Source: a bacterium (lineage in GTDB: Bacteria > ARS69). From it: a stretch of 5,181 nucleotides of DNA. The notes beneath the pieces were generated by a model. That model worked only from the letters and a program-made list of their open reading frames with translations, was not told the origin of the DNA and did no database searches. Shown here one piece after another: positions 1-5,181 of the stretch; position 1 is the first letter of the stretch, and the number at the start of each line of letters is the position of its first letter. Position numbers and translations under genes: made by a program. Where the stretch lies: NCBI GenBank assembly GCA_025774865.1, contig JALGZO010000620.1, positions 1-5,181 on the forward strand, read 5' to 3'.

Positions 1-1
1 G

Positions 2-1267
2 GATCATCCCTTCATCGGGCTCGCGATGTTCCGGGAGATGAACGGAAGAATGGAGATGATCGGAAAGAGCTGGATCAAGCACGGCTTCTTCGCGCTGGCG
101 AGCAACCAGTGTGATCTCGGATGTCCAGGCGGTGGTGGCGGCTATCTCGTCGTCGCTTGTTCCGACACGTACTCGGTCGCGAACAACGCGTCACAGTACT
201 ATATAGGCCCCCGGGAGGAAGTGAATCCCCATACTTGCGAGTGGGATTGTCTCGGGTCCTGGTTCGATGGCATCCCGGTGGATTGCGTGCGTGACGAAGA
301 CGGGTCCGGCCTCGATCCCGTCGCACACCGTCTCGCGGTCTTCGAGAACGAGCTGGAACTTCCGGGTGCCCGGTACTTCTACGAAGGAGTCTACTACGTC
401 GCCGATGACGACACGCTCTTCAACAACTTCGGGTGGCGCGAGTGCACGACGTCCTGGAACGGGTCCGGTTGGGACTTCACCGACGTCGGGGGAGGCGTGC
501 TCGCGAATCCGGGTCCCTTCATGCTCAACTGGGGCCAGAACCAGTACACGGAGCAGGTCTCACCGGATGACGGCTTCGTGATCCTGAGTGAGGAGATCAC
601 CGACATCGGTGGCGGCAACTGGCACTACGAGTATGCGCTCTACAACCAGACCAGCGCTCGGGCCGTGGACGCGTTCACGATTCCGGTCGGTGACGCCGTC
701 ATTTCCAACGCGGGGTTCCGCGACATCGATCGGGAGTCCGGCAACGAGTGGACTTTCTCCGTCGCCGAGGGACTCGCGACCTGGGAGACCTTCCCCTTCG
801 GAAGCCCGAATCCCACAAACCCGGTCGAGTACCAATCGGTCTACAACTTCTGGTTCGACGCGAACGCCGAGGCCCTCCCCGCTTCGGCGCTCTTGAGGCT
901 CCACCGACCGGGAACCGGTAGCCACGTCTTCCTCGACGTTCGCGCCCCCTACGGAGGCGTGACCACCGCGATGACGAGGGAGTCGGAGGCGCCGATCGCG
1001 CTCTTCCCCAGTGAGCCGAATCCGTTTCTCGAGTCCACGAGGATCTCCTTCGCGCTCGAGCGGGCGCAACCCGTTCGATTGTTCGTGACGGACGTCACGG
1101 GCCGAGTCGTGCGGAATCTGGTGGATGGCGTGGCCCCGGGCGGAAGGACCTCTCTGCACTGGGATGGCCGGGACAACACCGGCACGAGAGTGGCCAGCGG
1201 CATCTATTTCTTCCGCTTGGAGTCGTCCAGGGAGTCCCGCACGGCCAAGGGGGTTCTCCTCCGATAG
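2..1267 (+). CDS. Predicted secreted beta-rich protein with FlgD-like C-terminal tail (5' end missing)
   Basis: The reading frame is open to the left edge (first visible residues DHPFIGLAMF), so the start and any signal peptide lie outside the window; the ATG at 26 is internal. There are 421 visible residues, ending at TAG. Residues about 1-320 are rich in Gly, Trp, Tyr and Asn and look beta-structured. Seven Cys (about 37, 41, 53, 79, 83, 95, 148), including two CxxxC pairs, suggest disulfides in an exported protein. The segment GKSWIKHGFFAL followed by VVACSDTYS and GPREEVNPHT resembles, from memory, a recurring domain in predicted secreted proteins of planctomycetes and related bacteria; I cannot name it. 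After a short linker, residues about 334-421 form a FlgD-Ig-like / type IX sorting-like tail: PNPF, an amphipathic strand, TDVTGRVVRNL, then WDGRDNTGTRVASGIYFFRL. Such tails usually end cell-surface or secreted proteins. No catalytic motif is visible. Exported location is likely; the molecular role is unknown. Confidence 0.85.
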   Translation, partial: DHPFIGLAMFREMNGRMEMIGKSWIKHGFFALASNQCDLGCPGGGGGYLVVACSDTYSVANNASQYYIGPREEVNPHTCEWDCLGSWFDGIPVDCVRDEDGSGLDPVAHRLAVFENELELPGARYFYEGVYYVADDDTLFNNFGWRECTTSWNGSGWDFTDVGGGVLANPGPFMLNWGQNQYTEQVSPDDGFVILSEEITDIGGGNWHYEYALYNQTSARAVDAFTIPVGDAVISNAGFRDIDRESGNEWTFSVAEGLATWETFPFGSPNPTNPVEYQSVYNFWFDANAEALPASALLRLHRPGTGSHVFLDVRAPYGGVTTAMTRESEAPIALFPSEPNPFLESTRISFALERAQPVRLFVTDVTGRVVRNLVDGVAPGGRTSLHWDGRDNTGTRVASGIYFFRLESSRESRTAKGVLLR

Positions 1268-1287
1268 GGAGCGCCCCGTCTTCTGCC

Positions 1288-1320
1288 GCCGGGTTCTATC
1301 TCGATTCGAACCCGGCGTTT
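1288..1320 (+). terminator. Rho-independent terminator of the secreted-protein gene
   Basis: A perfect 9-bp inverted repeat, GCCGGGTTC (1288-1296) and GAACCCGGC (1308-1316), encloses an 11-base loop and is followed on the + strand by GTTTTCTTGTCTTCT. It begins 20 bases after the TAG of the + strand gene, the expected place for its terminator. The right arm and loop lie over the final codons of the convergent leftward gene, whose TAG occupies 1298-1296. On the minus strand the hairpin is followed by a purine-rich sequence without a T run, so termination should be mainly for the + strand. Confidence 0.75.
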
Positions 1321-3404
1321 TCTTGTCTTCTCAGATGAGCCAGAAGCTCGCGCGCCTGCGAGTCCGTCGGAGCGAGCCCGAGCGACGTCTCGACGGCGAG
1401 AATCGCCTCGTCGAGGCGGGCCTGGTACATCAGTGCGACTCCGAGGTTGTAGTGAGCCGCGGCCATTGCCGGCTGGAGACGAACCGCCTCGCGGAAGTGC
1501 TGCTCTCCTTCGACGATCTGGCGCTCCTCGAGTAGCAGACCACCGAGGTTGTAGTGCGCTTGTGCGAAGTCGGGCTCGAGGCGTAGCGCCTCCCGCAGCG
1601 CCTCCTGTGCCTCGGCCGGGCGACCCTGCGCGGTGAGCGCCTCGGCCAGGTAGTAGCACGCGCGCGCCTGGACTCCCTGAAGATGTCGCTGCGACGAAGC
1701 CGACGACGTGCGGACGCGCAGCGCCTCCCGAAGATGCTGCTCGGCCTCCGGGTACCGACCTGCCTGCATCAAGCTTCGGCCGAGCTCCGTGCGGGCGGCG
1801 GCGTTCACCGGATCACGCTCGACGACCTGCTGCAGGTGCACGGTGGCGTGTCCGAAGTCGCCGCGTTCGATAAGAAGGGTCGCGAGCGTCTCCTGGAGCT
1901 TCTTCGAGCGGAACAGCCCCCAGCGAGCACTCCACTGCAGGTGGTCGAGGGCTCCTCCGGCGAGCTCGGTAGCGACCTGGCTTCCCGCGGCGGCCGCGGC
2001 CCGGGACCTCTCGAACGCAGCGTAGCCCGCGCGCGTGTGGTACTGGACCATTGCGCTGTGAGCGGTGAAGGCGAGAAAAGCGAAAACCGCCACGGCGTAG
2101 ATCCAGCCCGCGCGAAGCAGTCGACCACTTCTCTTGAGGCCGTAGTCGATCACGCGGACGTTCGATCGCGTGAACAAGCGAACCAAGACGATGACGGAGT
2201 AGCTCGCCACGCCGCCGAGACCGACCGTAAGCAAGAACGGGATCGCGTCGTAGAGCTGGCGATAGACCACGAGCGTCGTGACGAACAGCACGGCCATCAA
2301 GAGCTCTTCTGACCACGAGAAGTGGTACTTCCGATGCGGCATTCCCGTGCGACCGTAGGCGACGAGTCCCAGCAGAGCGACCGCGAGCCCGAACGGCACC
2401 AGGTCGAGTCGGCCGCCCCACGCGGTCTGAGCTCCCGGCACGAGAAGGACCGCCAGGGTCGCGACCGTGAGGGCCCCCAGGCCGAGCAAGATCCAGCGTC
2501 CGCCCCACAGCTTCGTCAGCGTGGGAGCGCCCCAGCTGTAGTGGAGCGCGTTCTCGGGGCACGCGCTGACGCAGTCGAGATCCTTGAGACAGCGCGGATT
2601 CACGATCGTGCCGTGCCGGTCCACCTCCTCGTGAACGCGCACGCCGGAGGTGCAGACGGCCGTGCAGGTTCCGCACTGAACGCAGGAGTCGTCGACGCGG
2701 ATGCGGCCTGGCGCGAAACGGTCGATCGTCAGGAAGAGTGCACCGTAGGGGCATCCGTAAGTACAGAACGCACGGGATCCCAGCACGTAGACGATGAGAA
2801 ACCCACAGACGAAGAACGTCAGCGCGGTAATCCAGGGGTCGGGCAGGTTCCGCCAGAAGTCCGTGGTCACGAAGGAGCTGATCCCGTCGAGGTCCGTCTG
2901 CGTGCGCAGCGTGGGGAAGTCTCGACCTGCCCACATGCGGCTGATCTGAGGCCAACCGAACATGTAGAGCAGCACGAGGGGAGGAACCCACAGGAGCAGT
3001 CGCGAACGGATCGGTCTCGGACGAATGCCGAGCTTCCCGAGAAGCCAGGCCGCCAGCTCCTGCAGCGCCATGATGTGGCACGCCCAGGAGCAGAAGAAGC
3101 GACCGAACAACATGGTAGCGAGCGTGACGGCCCCCATGAGGAGGAAGCCGGCGGTGATGATCCCCAGCTCGGCCGTGAACATGACCTCGTGCAGCTCGAG
3201 CGGGGCGAGAGTCTTCTCCGCCATCCGCCAGTGCACCACGTGGACGGCCATCAGCACGTAGACGGACGCGAGGACGAGCGCTCGCCACTTGCTGTATTTC
3301 GAGACAGGCAGGGGGTCGGGCGGGGATCTCTTCTCCGGGTGTCCAGGCGAGTCGCGGGTCTCGGTGCGAGCGGAGGACGACTTGGATGTCTGGGCCTTCT
3401 TCAC
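1296..3404 (-). CDS. NapH/CcoG-like polytopic membrane 4Fe-4S protein with C-terminal TPR domain
   Basis: This is an integral-membrane iron-sulfur protein, probably an electron carrier between the quinone pool or cytoplasmic donors and a periplasmic partner. Numbering from the GTG start gives 702 residues. After a basic, Ser-rich tail there are about nine membrane helices (near 41-58, 78-100, 135-152, 191-210, 303-323, 335-350, 368-382, 387-410, 433-452). CxxxC pairs follow helices 2 (FFCSWACHI, 105/109) and 4 (AFCTYGCPYG, 214/218), as in NapH, NosR and CcoG relatives. Two ferredoxin motifs follow: CVQCGTCTAVC (241-251) and CLKDLDCVSACP (272-283). The second has Asp 275 where the second Cys is expected. 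Five TPR units span about 500-690, with YxxLxxALxxxGRxxEA-type repeats. Positive-inside loops place the Fe-S motifs in the cytoplasm and the TPRs in the periplasm (inference). GTG at 3404 is preferred because AGGGA lies 7 bases upstream; a TTG at 3494 would add 30 residues. The substrate and partner are unknown, and NapH itself lacks TPRs. Confidence 0.88.
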   Translation of the reverse strand: MKKAQTSKSSSARTETRDSPGHPEKRSPPDPLPVSKYSKWRALVLASVYVLMAVHVVHWRMAEKTLAPLELHEVMFTAELGIITAGFLLMGAVTLATMLFGRFFCSWACHIMALQELAAWLLGKLGIRPRPIRSRLLLWVPPLVLLYMFGWPQISRMWAGRDFPTLRTQTDLDGISSFVTTDFWRNLPDPWITALTFFVCGFLIVYVLGSRAFCTYGCPYGALFLTIDRFAPGRIRVDDSCVQCGTCTAVCTSGVRVHEEVDRHGTIVNPRCLKDLDCVSACPENALHYSWGAPTLTKLWGGRWILLGLGALTVATLAVLLVPGAQTAWGGRLDLVPFGLAVALLGLVAYGRTGMPHRKYHFSWSEELLMAVLFVTTLVVYRQLYDAIPFLLTVGLGGVASYSVIVLVRLFTRSNVRVIDYGLKRSGRLLRAGWIYAVAVFAFLAFTAHSAMVQYHTRAGYAAFERSRAAAAAGSQVATELAGGALDHLQWSARWGLFRSKKLQETLATLLIERGDFGHATVHLQQVVERDPVNAAARTELGRSLMQAGRYPEAEQHLREALRVRTSSASSQRHLQGVQARACYYLAEALTAQGRPAEAQEALREALRLEPDFAQAHYNLGGLLLEERQIVEGEQHFREAVRLQPAMAAAHYNLGVALMYQARLDEAILAVETSLGLAPTDSQARELLAHLRRQENAGFESR

Positions 3405-3411
3405 GGTGCCA

Positions 3412-3416
3412 TCCCT
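3412..3416 (-). promoter_or_regulatory. Ribosome binding site supporting the GTG start of the Fe-S/TPR gene
   Basis: On the minus strand AGGGA is followed by seven bases (TGGCACC) and then GTG at 3404-3402. This is close to ideal Shine-Dalgarno spacing. The competing TTG at 3494 also has an AAGGA about five bases upstream, so the choice is not settled. GTG is a commoner start than TTG, and the extra 30 residues the TTG would add are low-complexity and Arg/Ser-rich. Confidence 0.5.
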
Positions 3417-3433
3417 GGATGCTGCTCCTGCGA

Positions 3434-3481
3434 GCCGGGCAGAAATAGACGACTTCGTAGTCCTAATTCTGCGCCTCCGGC
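3434..3481 (-). other. Long interrupted hairpin in the gap between the two leftward genes
   Basis: The gap of about 112 bases between the stop at 3517 and the preferred start at 3404 contains a nested inverted repeat. The paired arms are GCCGG (3434-3438) with CCGGC (3477-3481), GCAGAA (3439-3444) with TTCTGC (3467-3472), TAG (3446-3448) with CTA (3463-3465), and GACT (3451-3454) with AGTC (3459-3462), closed by a four-base loop. There is one mismatch (3445 with 3466) and two bulges (3473-3476 and 3449-3450), giving 18 pairs in total. The core is AT-rich compared with its surroundings. No T run follows on the minus strand, so it is not a normal terminator. It ends 17 bases before the proposed ribosome binding site and could affect mRNA processing or translation, or be a protein-binding palindrome. 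This is structure seen by eye, not a known element. Confidence 0.45.
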
Positions 3482-3516
3482 CGACTCGGGGCAAGAGGGT
3501 CCTTGCTCTGGACCGC

Positions 3517-5181
3517 TCAGAATCTCCTCAAACCCGACTCTTCGACGATTTCCGCCGTCTCCAGCACGCGATAGACGCGTTCGTACCCCGTCGCCTTCTC
3601 CCCCGGACGAAGAAAGATGAAGTCGAACCGGACGTTCTCCTCCCACCGCCGCACGGCCTCGCGAACGGCTTGCTGCAGAACCTTCCGATAGGTCGCGCCG
3701 CCCGCGGTCTTGGCGTCGAGCGCGAGGTCGTCGCTCCCCCAAAGGCGTCCGTCTTGCGAGCCCCCGGGGACCGGCAGCCAGGCTTCCGGGCCGAGGTACC
3801 CCCAGGGAAGCGCGATCGCGACCTCCGCTCCGTTCGTCAGGTCGCGGGCGCCGGCGTGCCGAGGATGACGCTCCCGGTAGTCGCGAAGCTCGCGGACCAG
3901 CTCGAGCTGTCGCTCGAACGGAACGTGGTGGCTGCGATCCGAGGTCCAGAGCCAGAAATACGTCGCACCGGCATCGTACGCGCGGGGAAACGCAAGATCC
4001 GCGGCCTGCGCGTCCATCTGTCCGTAAACGCTGATGCCCCACCGGCGGTCGAAGTGTCGCGCGGCGCCCGTGAAGAACGCGAAATGGAACGCGAGGCACG
4101 CCTCCGGATCGGCCGGAAACTCGACCCCCAGATGCTCCCGGATGAGCTCGGCGAACTTCGTCGGCTGAAACCGTCCCTCGTAGCACCAGCCGGGAATGCC
4201 CGCCTCGAACTCGTACCAGGCCGAGCTGGCCACGGCCTCCCAGACCGGGTAGTCGCCCTGGAGCACCTCGCAGCCGAAATCATAGCCGGCGTCGCGAAGC
4301 AGCCGATCGAGGTGCCTCCGTCCGTACCTGTCGGATCCCTCGTAGCGGTCGCGGGTCACGCGCGTGATGGTGGCGGCCGCTTCGCCGGGGGTCGTCGCGT
4401 CCGCGAGCTCGCGCTGGTTCAGCAAACGTGCCGCGGGCTCGTCCATGTACATGACGGCGCCGAGGAAATTGCTCCGGTAGAGAATCTCGGGTCGGTTTTG
4501 AAAGCCGTCGAGGACGAGGAAGAACACCGGCTCCTCGATCACGTGGGAGAGGTGGTGGGAGGGGACGCGGAAAACGTTCAGTCCCGCTTCCATCATTCGT
4601 GCGTAGTCGCTTTCCGTGAGATCCACGTAGCGGTAGTCGGCGCGGGCGCCGCGGAGGCGACGCTTCTGCCCGGTTCCGTCGTCTCGCGAATGTCGACTCG
4701 TCCCGATCAGCACGTCCGGATCGAGCTCGAGGCGGCGGGCCTCGTCCACGGGAAGGAGCGAAGCCCCCGTGCCGGATTCCTCGAGCCGGAGCGTGCGGCC
4801 GAGATAGGTGCCCTCTCGAAAGAAGACTCGTTCCCCGCCGGCGGCGTGCGGTAGAGCATGCTCGAAGAGACCGAAGCGGGGGAGGAGAGCCGCCCCGGTG
4901 TTCCGATCGACGAACTCGAGAGCGCTCCCGTCGGGGGGGAAGAGCACGTAGCGACTGACGGGAACCCCCTCTCCCGGCGAGGACAGGAAATCGAGCGAGG
5001 GGACCCGGAGGGCGAGTGCGTACAGACGTTCGCCCGCCGAGAATGCCTCCAGCTGGAACCAGGCCTGAGGCTCTCCGTCGACGTCTTCCACGCGCGGCAC
5101 GCTCAGCCGGAGCTCGGTTACCCGCGGTCGCTCGGCCGGCGGATCCACGACTTCATAGCGCGCCCAGGAGCCCGCGGCGGG
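3517..5181 (-). CDS. TIM-barrel glycosidase-like protein, family unassigned (5' end missing)
   Basis: The frame stays open to the right edge (first visible residues PAAGSWARYEV), so the GTG at 5148 is probably not the true start; the start and any signal peptide are outside. There are 554 visible residues. Residues about 1-140 look like a beta-sandwich-type domain, with alternating strands such as TELRLSVPRV and RYVLFPPDG. From about 187 (DLTESDYARMMEAGLNVFRV) the pattern is that of a beta/alpha barrel: strand-helix units, GAVMYMDEP (241-249, acidic 247/248) and ATYFWLWTSDRSHHVPF (406-422), like the last strands of glycoside hydrolase barrels. Residues about 452-526 (AEVAIALPWGY, a long helix, FDFIFLRP) recall the Rossmann-like domain that follows the barrel in GH42-type enzymes. 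That comparison is inference, and catalytic residues cannot be assigned. Its TGA lies 112 bases before the Fe-S/TPR gene start, so co-transcription is possible. Alternatives are a non-catalytic barrel or another hydrolase class. Confidence 0.72.
   Translation of the reverse strand, partial: PAAGSWARYEVVDPPAERPRVTELRLSVPRVEDVDGEPQAWFQLEAFSAGERLYALALRVPSLDFLSSPGEGVPVSRYVLFPPDGSALEFVDRNTGAALLPRFGLFEHALPHAAGGERVFFREGTYLGRTLRLEESGTGASLLPVDEARRLELDPDVLIGTSRHSRDDGTGQKRRLRGARADYRYVDLTESDYARMMEAGLNVFRVPSHHLSHVIEEPVFFLVLDGFQNRPEILYRSNFLGAVMYMDEPAARLLNQRELADATTPGEAAATITRVTRDRYEGSDRYGRRHLDRLLRDAGYDFGCEVLQGDYPVWEAVASSAWYEFEAGIPGWCYEGRFQPTKFAELIREHLGVEFPADPEACLAFHFAFFTGAARHFDRRWGISVYGQMDAQAADLAFPRAYDAGATYFWLWTSDRSHHVPFERQLELVRELRDYRERHPRHAGARDLTNGAEVAIALPWGYLGPEAWLPVPGGSQDGRLWGSDDLALDAKTAGGATYRKVLQQAVREAVRRWEENVRFDFIFLRPGEKATGYERVYRVLETAEIVEESGLRRF

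Noticed and set aside
560-1159. A 199-codon minus-strand frame opposite the secreted-protein gene
   Set aside because: It is a GC-rich antisense shadow with no motif; the + strand frame has the clear FlgD-like tail.
1288-1316. Minus-strand GGGTTCGAATC resembling the T-loop of a tRNA
   Set aside because: The flanking bases do not form a T-stem, and no acceptor, D or anticodon arm can be found. The motif is part of the terminator palindrome and the 3' end of a gene.
1813-3288. A 491-codon frame on the minus strand, overlapping the Fe-S/TPR gene in another frame
   Set aside because: It is Arg/Gly/Ala/Pro-rich with no recognisable domain. It comes from the third-position GC bias of the real gene.
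3462-3494. Possible internal promoter (TTGCCC, 18 bases, AGAATT) on the minus strand before the Fe-S/TPR gene
   Set aside because: The -10-like box matches the consensus poorly and the -35 match is only partial; by eye it is not distinguishable from chance.
2322-3620. A 432-codon open frame on the + strand opposite the Fe-S membrane gene
   Set aside because: The translation is low-complexity, hydrophilic and Arg/Glu/Gln/Pro-rich, while the opposite strand encodes unmistakable Fe-S motifs and membrane helices.
3289-4854. A long (521-codon) open frame on the + strand opposite the TIM-barrel gene
   Set aside because: It is antisense to a frame with clear fold-like patterns. Its translation is Arg/Val/Glu-rich without domains or motifs, as expected of shadow frames in GC-rich DNA.

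Overview
The window is high-GC DNA holding three protein-coding genes. Two are cut off by the window edges. I found no RNA gene, insertion sequence, CRISPR array, phage gene or recognisable defence system. The best guess for the source is an uncultured or environmental high-GC bacterium of the Candidatus Eisenbacteria / Krumholzibacteria / Gemmatimonadota / Planctomycetes sort. The main reason is the FlgD-like C-terminal tail on the first gene (PNPF ... DxxGRxVRxL ... WDGRDxxGxxVxSGIYFFRL), which is typical of secreted proteins in such lineages. This placement is inference; no marker gene is present.

Layout. Positions 2-1267 (+ strand) carry the end of a predicted secreted protein: a cysteine-containing beta-rich body followed by the FlgD-like/sorting-type tail. 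A good intrinsic terminator follows it (1288-1320). The opposite strand then carries two co-directional genes reading leftward. The upstream one, from the right edge to 3517, has lost its start and looks like a beta-domain plus TIM-barrel glycosidase-like protein of unassigned family. After a 112-bp gap it is followed by a complete gene (3404-1296) for a nine-helix membrane iron-sulfur protein of the NapH/CcoG/NosR-like type, with five TPR repeats fused at its C-terminus. The + gene and the leftward pair converge, and the + strand terminator hairpin overlaps the last codons of the leftward gene.

How the genes may work together. The two leftward genes could form an operon, but nothing in the sequence proves a shared function. 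The membrane protein should carry electrons through cytoplasmic Fe-S clusters, and its predicted topology places the TPR domain in the periplasm, where it could dock a partner. The upstream protein may be exported, but its N-terminus is outside the window.

Points worth a second look are: (i) an Asp in place of the second Cys of the second ferredoxin motif (CxxDxxCxxxCP); (ii) the Fe-S/TPR fusion and its predicted topology; (iii) an 18-bp interrupted hairpin just upstream of the preferred GTG start of the Fe-S gene; (iv) the terminator/CDS overlap; and (v) the unassigned TIM-barrel protein. I do not see a clearly new multi-gene system here.
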